Source: Calonectria ilicicola (Eukaryota > Ascomycota > Sordariomycetes > Hypocreales > Nectriaceae). From it: a DNA stretch of 64,000 nt. The DNA is taken from the NCBI GenBank assembly GCA_020809705.1, contig CP085825.1:7564001-7628000 (forward strand), in the 5' to 3' direction. Position 1 is the stretch's first letter. Every line of letters begins with the position of its first letter. Under the pieces are notes generated by a model, which did no database searches, had not been told where the DNA came from, and saw nothing but the letters and a program-made list of their open reading frames with translations. Shown piece after piece: positions 1 through 10,866 of the stretch. The position numbers were made by a program, and so were the translations under genes.

Positions 1-1907
1 GGTAACCCCAAAACTTGAGAATAATATCATGGCAAGGACTAACATTATTTATGTACAAAGACGTCAGTGGGATGAAAGAGGACCTCAACATCCAAGGAAA
101 CGAGTACACCTACATGACAAGTGAGCCCGCTGGTAACCTCGTACTTTTGGCACCTTCTAACATTCTTTAGTGTGCTACACCATTTCATTCGCTATTATGC
201 AAATCCCTTCAAATATGATCGCCCTCAAAATTCGCCCACGTATCTGTATTGTAATCTGCGAACTTGGATGGACTGCATTCACGTAAGATTTGGCCTTCCC
301 ATATGCAGTTGAATTTTTTGTATAGCTAACAAAATGTTCCAACAGCTTCGCTCAAGCAGCTGCCCAAAATTCTGGACAAATGTACGCGTTTCGATTCATG
401 ATTGGCCTCTTCGAATCTGGCTTTTCTCCCATCATAATTTTTCTTCTCGGATCGTGGTACACAAAGACAGAATTAGCAAAACGTGTTGCTATTTGGCATA
501 TTACCGGTTTCTTTGGGCAGGCCACGTCCGGGTTTCTTCAAGCTGGCATCCACGCATCTCTGGATGGCCATCTTGGCCTCGCAGGCTGGCGATGGATGTA
601 CATCAGTAAGCCTAATCGATTTAACGAATATTCTAGATCCGAACTCTAACGACTTTTAGTCTGTGGGTGCATGTCTCTGCCTGTTGCCCTTTCAGTTTGG
701 TTCCTTTTACCCGACTACCCGCATAACACGCAGGCATGGTACCTTACGGAAGAGGATAAGGCGCTGGCTTTGCAACGAGCAGCCAATGCGGGCAAGGCAG
801 GAATAACAGGAAAGATTGATCTCAATCTCGTCAAGCGTATGTTTGGTAGCTGGCGCTGGTGGACCCTTTGCGCCATGTACATCCTGGTAAGATTGGTCTA
901 GTATGTGGTAACTGGTTTTCGTCATTGACGCTGATAATAGTACGGCAATTCTTGCCAAGGAAACAGCTACTTTTCTATCTATCTCCGTAAGTCTTCGTTT
1001 TTCTTTTCAGCTACCAAACGCGACGATGATCTAATCTTGTACTAGGCGAACAAGGTTACTCTGTTACTCAACGCAACATCATTCCTGCATGTGCCAACCT
1101 GGTCACTATGGTTACCGATTTCACCTGGGGCTTTTGGTCGGACTACACAGGAAACCGTCTCTGGTGGATGGTTGGACCTCTGGTATGTTATTTCCTCGGT
1201 TCATTTCTTTGGCTATGAGTACGCTGACATTAGTTTTAGTTGGGAACTACCACTATTGGCTCCTCCATCTTGACCGCTTGGCCTGGCAATGATTCTGCGA
1301 GGGTGGCTGCATTTTTCCTTCTTTCCGGAGGCTACGTGACTGCAGTCACATGGGTACGTCAAGTTACGGTGATTCGGTGAAAATAATATCTGACCGTCAT
1401 GTGCTAGACTTGGGCAAATGAGATTAACATTGGAAATGCTGAAGAACGAGCATTGACGATCTCAAGCATGAATGGACTATTCTACGCTACTAGTATGTTG
1501 ATTGTGGTATATCAATCACAGAAATGACGTAGGCGCTAATCATTTATACAGACTCCTTCCTTCCCATTCTTATTTTCCCTCAAACGATGGCACCCAAGTT
1601 TGTCCGCGGCTTTCCGTCCATTCTATCTTTTGCTCTTGGAGCGGTAGTTTTGATGTGTAAGTTTGAATCTATCTCCCCTGTTTTTACCACCCTTGCGTGC
1701 TTTAAAAAAAGAAATTGCTGACTCTCTTGTTTAGTCGTCACCGACTTTTTACACAAACGTCAGCTCCGACAGGAGCAAGCGATGGCATCAGACCAACCAA
1801 CCTCTGAGAAGGGTTCTAATGGCACAGTGGCAGAAGATTGCATCGATGTTGACAAAGAGGTCACAGCTGCAGTAGCCCCTGTCCGTCACTCGGCAGCCAT
1901 TATGTAA
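1..1907 (+). CDS. Dal5-type (anion:cation symporter family) MFS permease, 5' partial
   Basis: Membrane transporter of the allantoate/pantothenate/nicotinate permease family, expected to import an organic anion at the plasma membrane. Eleven exons are visible: 61-120, 171-282, 346-605, 660-886, 941-986, 1046-1182, 1240-1353, 1408-1492, 1552-1656 and 1735-1907, plus a last exon base at position 1 before a GTAACC donor. The N-terminus lies outside the window. Spliced frames join cleanly and give family landmarks: VSGMKEDL, QIPSN, the RFMIGLFESG helix, GSWYTKTELAKR, GWRWMYI, LPDYPHNT, and the second-half block YGNSCQGNSYFSIYLR. The cytosolic tail is acidic and ends RHSAAIM. I see no break. The substrate cannot be read from sequence; Seo1-, Fen2- or Vht1-like permeases are the alternatives. 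Its closeness to the aminotransferase/lyase pair could be functional, but that is inference. Confidence 0.88.
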
Positions 1908-2519
1908 ACGGGGTGCCATAGCAAAAGTAATTAGCACTGCAAAGTTGGAAACCACTGGATTTGAACTTCTGTTGGGAGATTTCATATAGCTATCTAGTTT
2001 GGAAAGGTTCCTGGGAGCACATTTGTTCATTATAAATTATATCTATTTGAGCTTATTCTTCCAAGATAAGCATTGATTTTAAAGAAGTGGAAGCAATGCA
2101 ATTTGTCACATTGCCAGCTACGGCAAAAGTGAAGTGAACACTCCGCTAATGCGTAGTGCAATGGTGCCCTATATCCGTTGGACATAATAAATCCAGTAAC
2201 CATAGAGATATTACGGGAGAGAGTTGAATATGAAGTAGTAATGGCACCTATCCATGATATACCATCTTTTGCTCTTAAACAACGCAATCCTTGCATCTTA
2301 AAAATTGAGCCTTTACTCCATATTCGACTTCTTCCTAAAATGGCATACATGAAAAAAAACTAGTGGTCTGCCTTACAGTGCTGAACAAGGAATGAGAAAG
2401 AATTGTCTACAGCAAGTTACATCGCATCCTATTCGACTTTAATCAATTCATCCATTAGGTTCTCAAATATTTGTCTTTAGTCTTTATAAAAAGAGGTGCC
2501 AGATTTGCTTTATATTCTT
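1908..2519. other. Intergenic, AT-rich
   Basis: This stretch lies between two convergent genes. It is AT-rich with no ORF of recognisable family, so it is probably the two 3' UTRs. Confidence 0.6.
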
Positions 2520-4159
2520 CTATCGGATACCGATACTTTTACCATCATCGAGTGGCTCGCCACGCTTCAGCTTGGCTCTTATTTCGAGAATTGTGACTGA
2601 CAGCCTCCAGATACCCTCCTCAATATCCTTCTCTTCGTGCCAAGCCCAGCATAATCGAAGGCTCCTCGCAAAGCCAGCTGGCGTCTCTGCTCTTGAGATG
2701 CTGGCTTCGTCTCCCGCGACAGCAAACATGTGTCCAAATGCGACTCTCAACTTCTGCTCGTTCAGTGCTACCGACGCGACCGTGCGGGCCATGGGCATGT
2801 CCTCTGGAAGGCTCAGGTATGTGAAGAATCCACCAGCGACGCCTCCAACAGCTTTGGAGCTGACTTTTACACCCAGAGGAACGAGAAGTATGTTGATAGA
2901 CCGAATAAGCACTCCATAGCGTTCGCGGTAAGTTGGGATGAGGACATCGTGGATGTGATTCTGGAGCTGCCCACTGCGGAGCATTTTGTCTACAAAGGTA
3001 GACATGAGATGGGATGGTGCTCCACCAGAACTTGAGGATCCTCTAAAATTAGAGAAATTAATGTTAGCAAAAATATCTTCATTGTCTCACAGAATGTAGG
3101 GGTTGGAAGCTCTTACACTTCGGCTAGTTGCAGTGCAAATGCAGTAGTGCCCTCGCACCACCCAACTCTAACACCTGGCCCGATAATCTTGGAGAACGAA
3201 CCATTGCTTACGGTGTTTCCCCACTGATCACTGCCACCCTCCATTTCATAGTCCAGGTCAACTAACCTGGGTGGTACCGGTCCCACCTCGTTTACGGGCC
3301 CCTCTGGGTCTGCTGGCCAGCTCAAGAAGTCATATACATCGTCGCTGATAACCAGTGCGTCGTATTGTCTGGCCAATTCGACAAGTTCCTTCCGCCTGCG
3401 TAATGACATGGTCATTCCACTCGGGTTTGAGAACGTCGGCACTAGATAGATGATGTATTTGTAAATTTTGGGGTATGATTTGCCGGTTTTAAGCCTGGGA
3501 ATGTCCGGAACATTCTCGGACTTGAGCGCGTCTGTAGTTTCTGCCTCTGTCCTCTCCAACTCACGGCGAAGGAACCCAATGTCAAGGCCTTCGTCGTCCT
3601 CGGGCACACCTCTGAGCTTGCCTTGGAAGCCATTATCCTCAAAAATGGGACAAGCGAGGAAGTAGGTCGGCTCTATCATAAATACTCGGCGTGTATAGTG
3701 CGGGTCAGTGAATTTTAGCAGCACATTTGACAAGTTTGCTGAGGCCCCGTTGCTAATGCATATCCGCTTAGAGTCAATCTGTCGTGAGTAAATGGTTGAG
3801 AGCCATTCCGCGACACTCTGCCGCAGCGGGAGGTGACCAGCATGCGGACCGTAAATGAGGGCAGCCGCAGATTCTTCTGGCGATGTCAATACTTGTTGAG
3901 CGCCATCAAGGATCCCGCTCGTAGCGCACAACCTCGGGGATGGCCATCCAAGCTGCAGATTGATAAGGTTCGTGGCCTTGGTTGCGGCTGACGTTGGAAC
4001 ACTTCCCATGTTTATTTGTGGTACGATACGGCGATTGAAATGTGATAGCCAAGACAACACTGCTGGCTCACCGAAATGCTCTTTGGATGTTACCCAGATA
4101 ATATGCGACACTGTAGCCACGCAGAGGTCGGGATGTCGGAGCCAGATCCCTGACTCCAT
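2520..4159 (-). CDS. PLP-dependent class I/II aminotransferase (aminoadipate/valine-pyruvate-like)
   Basis: Fold-type I aminotransferase, expected to exchange an amino group between an amino acid and a 2-oxo acid using pyridoxal phosphate. Two exons, 4159-3117 and 3042-2520, join across a GTAAGA...TTTTAG intron to read LAEV-GSSSSGGAPSHLMST, which restores the family segment after the PLP lysine. Key motifs are the substrate-side GWPSP, ISNGASANLS, the NPSG cofactor motif (in FSNPSGMTMS), the SDDVYDFL aspartate/tyrosine, and the Schiff-base lysine in GSFSKIIGPGVRVGW. It resembles yeast YER152C and fungal 2-aminoadipate-type transaminases. The first Met is at 4159, but conserved sequence begins about 50 residues in, so Met at 4009 is a credible alternative start. 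It is transcribed divergently from the lyase-like gene, which suggests co-regulation. The substrate is unknown. Confidence 0.85.
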
Positions 4160-4452
4160 CGGGCGCTAGGCCGCCCTCCGACAACGCCGCTTATCTGCAG
4201 GCGGGGTAGAATTGATTGCGACTCTCTGTATGCGTCGGGCCATTTTGAGATAGTTGACAGTGGGTGCACTGATAGAAATGCCCACGTTGACGGTCCGAAT
4301 CCGGCCGGAGCCCCGACGATCCATCGGCGAAGAGCTATTGAAAAGGTCTAAACAGTTGCATGTCACAAGTCAAAGAAATGCGTATGTGGTAGAGAAAAGC
4401 TATATCCGTTTACCAATAGATTTTATACTCACAAAAAATTATCAATATTTTG
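4160..4452. promoter_or_regulatory. Shared divergent promoter with CCG/CGG palindromes
   Basis: This 293-base interval separates two divergent start codons. It holds a perfect 10-base palindrome TCCGGCCGGA at 4300-4309, a CGGTCCG at 4291-4297, and a CCG-N9-CGG pair at 4313-4327. Inverted CGG triplets are the usual targets of Zn2Cys6 regulators, and such a regulator is encoded just downstream (6474-8704). One GATA-type TTATCT also lies near 4191. Binding is inference. Confidence 0.45.
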
Positions 4453-6320
4453 ATGATGGCTCAAAAGTGGGAAAGCGTTGACGCCGAGAGCGCAGCCTTC
4501 GCCGCTGAAGTCAAGGCAATTGAAGAGTGGTGGCAAACGGATCGCCAAAAACACATCAAGCGGTTAGTCCGTACGCGCCACATATTTTGTCAGTCTTATT
4601 GAGAAATGATATTTCCAGGCCATACACCGCCAAGTCCATTGCTGCATTGCGTAATATTGGCTACAACATCGAGTATCCCTCTAGCACCCAGGGCCGCAAG
4701 CTCTGGCGCATACTCAACGAACATAATGCTAAGGGTACATATGAGCTGACGTTTGGAACAACCGAACCGCTCATTGTTAAGGAGATGGCAAGATATAGTG
4801 AGTTAACATCCGTTTATGCAAAGTCGCTCTGTAGTTTATGGTCGGCTAACACACATGCAGTGCAAACCGTCTATGTTTCCGGCGCGCTCTGCGGTCTCTC
4901 ACAAGCCGCATGGCCTGGAGAAGACCATGCCGACTACCCTGCAGATTTAGTTCCGTCGGTCGTAAAACGTGTCTTTAATACCCAGTTGTTCCATGACCAG
5001 AGGCAAACACAGTTTAGGATGCGCAATAGTGAAGCGGACCGCAAAGACCTTGACTGTATTGACTACATGGCGCCAATCATCGCGGATGCTGACATGGGCT
5101 TCGGTACACTAACTGGATGTATGAAGCTTGCACGAAGCTTTGTTGAGGCCGGCGCTGCAATGATTCATATTGATGACCTAGCTATGGGACTCAAAAAATT
5201 CACCAATGGCGAAGGGAAGACAATTGTCTCGACCTCGGAGTATTTAGAGCGACTGACAACTGTCAGGATGACGTTCGACATGATGGGGTAGGGTTTTCTT
5301 CCAAGCGAAACCGGCATTTTCTTCGCTAATCACCTAGCTGAAAAGGGCAGACACTTTGTTGCTATGTCGATGCGATAGCGACCATTCTGAGTTTATTGAC
5401 AGGTAGGTCGTCGGCCTTACTTGGCGCAAGGCGAGATAGACTAACCTCATCATCTTTCATTAGCGTACTTGACCCTCGCGACCACCCATATGTTCTTGGC
5501 GCGACGAAGCCAGTAATTCCCTTCATCCAAGCAATTGAAGAAGGTAGACAAGCCGGAAAAGAGTACTTGAAGATCAAAGCCGATTGGAAGGCATCTGCGA
5601 GTTTGATGACTTTTGATGACGCGGTTAAGGCTGCAGCAACAGCTGAGCAATATTCTGCGTACATGGCAGAACTGGATGGAAAGGTCCTTCGGTTGGAGAA
5701 ACGTAGAGAATTAGCAATGAAGATAACTGGACAGGATATTGTATACGACTGGGAATTGCCGAGGACGCTATACGGTCAATATATGTGGCAGTGGAGTACG
5801 AAGCAGGTCATTGACCGTTGCATCCTCGCTGCACCACTTGGTGATGTGACATGGAGTCGCCAAGATAAACCAAGTAAGTTTTTTTTGGGGGGCAATTCAA
5901 GGCCTTCCTTAGAGCTAACGTAAAATTGAAGATAAGAAAGATATGCACGACTTCTACATGGGAGTTCGTGAGGTTTTCCCGGACAGGCTCTTTGCTTTTG
6001 GCTTCATGGGCTCACACGACTTCAGCCAGGGCGGCTACTCCCCGGCCGAGGTTGAGTCATTCCACTCTGACATTGCCAAAATGGGCGTGGTATGGCAGTT
6101 TCAGCCCATATGGGCTACGCAGGGACTCAGCTTGCACGCAAGGCAGTTTGCCGAAAAATTCAGTAAGGAGGGCATGGCGGGATATATGCGAGATGTGGCG
6201 GCGCCTGCTATAGCAAGTATGCCTACAGACAAGTATGGCAAGCCAACTGCTCGTGGAGGATATCTAGCAGACGCTTTCTTCGATGTGGTGGCTGGCGAGG
6301 AAATTGCCAAGGGTATGTGA
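4453..6320 (+). CDS. Isocitrate-lyase-family protein lacking canonical catalytic motifs
   Basis: Member of the isocitrate lyase/PEP mutase superfamily, about 523 residues. Six exons (4453-4562, 4619-4797, 4861-5287, 5346-5402, 5464-5873, 5932-6320) splice in frame. Homology is plain: YVSGALCG, the metal-site IIADADMGFG, IDPRDH-like LDPRDHPYVLGATKP, YDWELPRT, MGVVWQFQ, and GGYLADAFFDVV. However, the hallmark KKCGH is KKFTN here (about 5191-5205), the WMES glutamate segment reads WSRQ (about 5851-5862), and the SPSFNW substrate motif reads GSHDF (about 6009-6023). Those residues bind or deprotonate isocitrate and methylisocitrate, so neither activity is expected. A different C-C lyase or a pseudoenzyme is possible. 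There is no SKL-type peroxisomal signal; the C-terminus is EEIAKGM. It shares a promoter with an aminotransferase. ATG at 4456 is an equal start choice. Confidence 0.85.
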
Positions 6321-6473
6321 GGCACTCAGTTAGTCGTTTCTGCTCTCTAGTTCAATGAGAATGAGTTCAATATAGAGGAAAACGCTGGCTAGAAAATACA
6401 TTCTGGTGAATAACATGAAAATTTTAAGTGAAACCACACTAAACCACCAAAAGACACGCTTCGTTATTTTAGT

Positions 6474-8704
6474 TCAGAACAGTCCTGTCAGGTCAAAGTC
6501 GCCGGGAAATCCAATTGGAGTACTCTCCAAGTCATCCCCGTCCAATTCCAAAGGCTTCAGATGTGGCTCGAATGGCTGAAAAAATTCCTCCGTCATGCCT
6601 GTATGCCAAGAAGGAGATACTTCTGCATCCGCTTGGTTCATATTTTCCGTCAAGATCTCCTGAGTGTCCAATTCACTTGGCCCGTCCACTCTGCGACCGG
6701 GAAAATCCTCCGTGGCGACCTCTCTAATCATACGCAGCGTCTCCCGATGCACAACAATAGGTTCCAACTGCTTGAGCAATGACAGCAGAGACATTGAGGA
6801 ATCACGATGTATTTTACGCGGTTCTGGTGTGCCGCACTTGGGCACTGGCTCGAAAAGCGGAATCTCGCGAGCTAGGATGTCAAACGCGTCGCGAAGACAC
6901 CGAGACTGGGCCCACCGCTCCGCGATGATCGCAAGCGTGATGCTGCACGCTCTCACGGCCTCGGCTACATCAGGTAGTTCGTACACCGACGATCGTTTGT
7001 GCGGTGGTGTGGCGAAGAAGCAATACAGCAGCGCGACGCCGCATTTGAACTGCATGATGAGGCCCAGCCAGAGTTCCGTGATTGGAGTTTCCCGCTGGAA
7101 CTTGCGAAATATGAGGCATGCCTGCACACAGGCTCTCACGGTCCAGTCGCCCGCAGAATCAAGGACCGACGCTTTTGTCGGCTGGTAAAGCATCGCAAGG
7201 CTGTAATTGTAAATCATGTTCAGCCATTCGCTGCTCGTAAAATTCTTTGAGTGCACATCTGTGTACCGGTGGCATAGTGATCGCCATTTGTCGAGCTTCT
7301 CTAAAACTCGAAGTCGCCACCGGTGATGTCTGTTGAAATACTTATTGAAATCGCGGTGCAGTGTTGTGTTGAGGATCTCACTCTGAATCTGGCGGCAGTA
7401 CACAACATGCAAAGCGGCAGACACATCAGTAAGACCAGGAATGTTCTGCAGATCGCCTGGGCCCGCGTCAGAGCATCGCTTCTCCAGCTCCCAGTCGTTA
7501 ATGTTTGCGTACATCTTGACTGTAATCTGCCCGTCTGGGATGGAAAATGGGATGTCAAAGGTAGCCCCGACAGTCCGGTCTAGCATATATGCACACCAGA
7601 AAACTCTGCGTCGCATCTGCACACGCAATTTGGTCTCGGCATCTATGCCGGCGGGCTCTGCAGCGGCTGAGTGTAGCTGAGCCATGACGCAGTACCGCAT
7701 GGTGGCAGATGCAATAGTGATGATGCGCTCTGTGGATGGGGAGTATACTGCATGCATGGCAAGCATCAGGTACGCCTGAATGTGCAGTATCTGATCCGGC
7801 TGGGCAAAAACATGTGACAAGTATTTCGTCACAGCTATGCGGTAGAAGTCTTGGTGATTAGGTGAGGAAGGTATGTGACTGGTGTTCTTCTCCAGAAGGA
7901 GTCCTATTGAGAAGATCATATTAAGGAAGAAAGCTTCATGGCGGGTGGCAGATGTCTTTTTCTTGATATCGCGAAGTTTGTGGTAGCGTAGAAATGGATA
8001 CCTACACTGGACCTTGTCGTTGTAAATATTGAACAGCGCCTCTTCGACAGCACTGTCAAGGAGGTATTCTGCTTCTTTCGGTGTGCTTCTTTCTTCATGG
8101 TCGCTGTGTAGCTCAATGAGTGATAAGCCATGGTCTGAGTAACGCGCAAATGTAGATAAGAGACCCATTGCTGGAGAACTCCGAGTCAAGGTCCTTTCTT
8201 CATGTCGAGATGGTGTGGCAGAAGGATCAGATTGCATCGGCGGATCCATAAGCGCAGTATCTAAGACTGTCGCATTCCTGGATTGAGAGGCCGATAAATT
8301 ATCCCTATTCTCCAACGCCGATATCCGCGATTCCAACACGGCGAGGTCTGCCAGGCGAGCCAGCGGGGGACCATTTGGCCTATGAATGGTCAGCACACGA
8401 CCCAGTTCCATATCTGAACAGATTACTATCTCATCAAGTACTTACATTAGCGCATTGGCGATAGGTGGGAGCTGTGATTGATAAGGGATTGGTGCTTCAA
8501 AGCACTCCTCGTTTGATCTAACGCAGTTGCTGCATGGCTTTTTCTCGTCGCATTTTTGCTTGGTCAGTCAGCTAAATTTCCCTGCTTCATGGGTCTAGTA
8601 GATACAACCTTGCGTCTCCTACAGCGTGTGCATGCTTGTGTCTTGTGCCGCTTGGCCGGACGCTCCGACTCATAATAGGCGTGGGTAATTCCGACCTCAT
8701 TCAT
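6474..8704 (-). CDS. Zn2Cys6 transcription factor with fungal-specific TF domain
   Basis: Nuclear sequence-specific regulator of about 704 residues. Three exons, 8704-8609, 8558-8446 and 8379-6474. Splicing joins the zinc cluster CTRCRRRK / QKCDEKKPCSNC / VRSNEEC, with the six cysteines spaced 2-6-6-2-6 across intron 1. Intron 2 uses the CATTCATAG acceptor, so the ATG at 8411 is inside the intron and is not the true start. A short helix after the cluster (RLADLAVLESRISALE) is a likely dimerisation coiled coil. The middle region (FLRYHKL, VFWCAYMLDRTVGATFDIPF) is the fungal_trans domain, and the C-terminal tail is acidic. It converges on the lyase-like gene with about 150 bases between stops, so it is the obvious candidate regulator of the aminotransferase/lyase pair. 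That link is inference. Confidence 0.88.
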
Positions 8705-9437
8705 AATGATGGAATTGTCAGCGATTAGAATTGGATATTTCCCGAATTGCTTGTGGAGGGAACTTAGCCTTGCCTATCTTCCCCGCTCAACGCATTCTGG
8801 TGATAAGCTGTACCTGTCTGACAGGGGTCCCTTGAAAATATATGGAGACGATCCACTGACACGTTGCGGGGGTAGCTTGATGCTGTGCAGGTAATGCTTC
8901 GTCTGTGGTTCTGTCACAGGCGGTTCTACCAGTCTAAACCTAGCTTTGCTGGTATAAAAAAATTCTAATCATCTTTTTATTTTCTGTAAAACCTGTCTAT
9001 GGGGGAAAATTATGTATTCTAAATGGGCTAGAGCCGAATCTATGATTGGGATGCTGATGGTCCGCTGCACTTTGAAGAAGCAAACTAAACGCTTCTAAAA
9101 GTAAATCAATGTATGAAATTGAGAAGAAAAAAACCTCACAACTTCTATTCGTTTAAAATCACCGGACGTTTCTGGTCCATACTACTTCCGTGTTGTGTGA
9201 GACAAATAAGTCGAGTAGGTCACTGTTTAGGGTAGCATGATCTACGGTTCAATTGAGGGTAGGATGGTGTCTGTACCAAATAACCCCATATCAAGCATCT
9301 TTTGACAGAGGGAGAAGCAGACAAAAAAAGAGAAAAAAACCAATACCTTTTCTTTATGTGTCAAATGACAAATTCCACGCGAGAGGACATATTGGGTGCA
9401 GATTCGCTTTCTGCAGAGAGCAAAAATGAACGACGAG
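8705..9437. other. Intergenic, promoter side of the Zn2Cys6 gene
   Basis: No gene-like coding signal is seen. It contains A-rich tracts (near 9120-9135 and 9320-9345) and must include the upstream region of the regulator gene. Confidence 0.5.
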
Positions 9438-9522
9438 CTCCCCCGGGTGGGCTCGAACCACCGATCTTATGATGTGCCATTTGGTAACAGTCATACGCCT
9501 TAGCCAACTGGGCCACAGGGGA
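9438..9522 (-). tRNA. tRNA-Asn(GTT) with an 11-base intron
   Basis: The reverse strand folds as a complete tRNA. The acceptor stem is TCCCCTG/CGGGGGA with discriminator G; the D-arm is GCCCAGTTGGCTAAGGC; the anticodon stem is TATGA/TCATA; the T-arm is GGTGG-TTCGAGC-CCACC. The loop reads CTGTTA, then an 11-base intron CCAAATGGCAC after position 37, then A. The intron is at the canonical eukaryotic position. The GTT anticodon and the GCGTATGACTGTTA context match yeast-type tRNA-Asn. Confidence 0.9.
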
Positions 9523-10866
9523 TGTGATACGAGTTAGTGTCCCGCTGCCGCTTTTTAGACCCAAGTTCCATCAGTAATGCCGTCTCTCAAGAGAGACATC
9601 GACCCTAGTCTTCAATCACACATTTGCTCCCAAGAATTTGGCGCAGAGATGATTTGAGATTCTTGGATGCAAAGTTTCGAGACTGCGCAATAATTTCGAC
9701 CTCTGGACAAATTGACTTGCGCTCGCCTGCGAACCTTTTTTTTCTCCTCTCCCGTTGCGCCCTGCTTGGAAAACTTACTGTCACTGACTTTCTCGATTAG
9801 CAATCTTGAGTATCGCAAGTGCTACGACTGCATATCGCCTACCCAAATAATATTGCCGAACTTCACGCCGGCCCGACAAGTCTCGTGATACCTTATGGAT
9901 AATATAGAATCAATAAAATTTAAACAACTGTCGAAATGGATTGAAATTTCTAGCCACTTGGCTTTTTCTGTATGGTCGCGGTGTTGTCTAACCTGGAACC
10001 TTCTTTTCCTGCATGAATGCCGCACGGCGATGGTCTGAGTTTTGAAGAGCATCAAACGTTCTGCCACACACAAAACTACTCTTTAACTTCGTAGGACATC
10101 AGACCACCGGGCCTTTTTACTCTCCTCCAATTCGGGGGCTCAACTAACTCAAAGCTGGTATCCGGGCCTATTTTTATGCATATTGCCGGGTGTGACCGAG
10201 AACCGTTGGCGCTCGCAGGAACAAGGTTTTCAACGTATTTCCAATTCGGATGTAATATGCCTATTTTTATCCGTTGCGGGGCTTCTGATATGAACCGGAG
10301 CTCATTGATTTTGTTGGACTTTGTGCCTAATGAGCAGGCGCCGGTGTTCTGTCGACTACATGCAGCGAGCACTTTGGGTTAAAGCCTGCATGGCCTGTTG
10401 AATTTCACGTTGCACAAGATGGCAAAATTTAAAGATTACCTTTATTTTTGTTATCTTGTACTTTCATACAGCCAGTAAAGCTTCTGAGAACCACGAGGGT
10501 AATTGAACGATGACGGGGGTCGGGATAAAATTTCTCACAAACTTCACTCCCAACATTATCCATGTATATAGGTATAGGTGGATAGTTCCCCCAGAGGGAA
10601 GATTAAACTCGATCGCCCAAGAGAACATTGTGATCATTGTCACATTGGGCGAAATGACGGACAGGTAACCTGTGCACTTGTGCTGCGCCCAACGTTTTGA
10701 TTATCACAGGACCCAATTTTCGTCTCCACCATCACTGATGCTCGTGCCATAATTTGTCAAATCAAGAGCAATAGCAATGGAAATTAATTTATTATATTTA
10801 TTCATATTGATATAGTTTCATTATTCATTGGTTGGGTGTGATACGAAATACAGGCTTTCTGGCGAC
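9523..10866. other. Intergenic, no recognised gene
   Basis: About 1.3 kb. Short ORFs on both strands (for example near 9612-9818 and 10076-10382) match no family I know. The last 100 bases are AT-rich and probably hold the promoter of the lectin-like gene. Confidence 0.5.

Noticed and set aside
8379..8411. ATG at 8411 as start of the Zn2Cys6 gene
   Set aside because: It lies inside intron 2. Splicing at CATTCATAG links the following frame to the zinc-cluster exons.
10828..10866. TTG at 10828 as start of the lectin-like protein
   Set aside because: Nuclear fungal genes do not normally start at TTG; in-frame ATGs at 10867 and 10993 are available.
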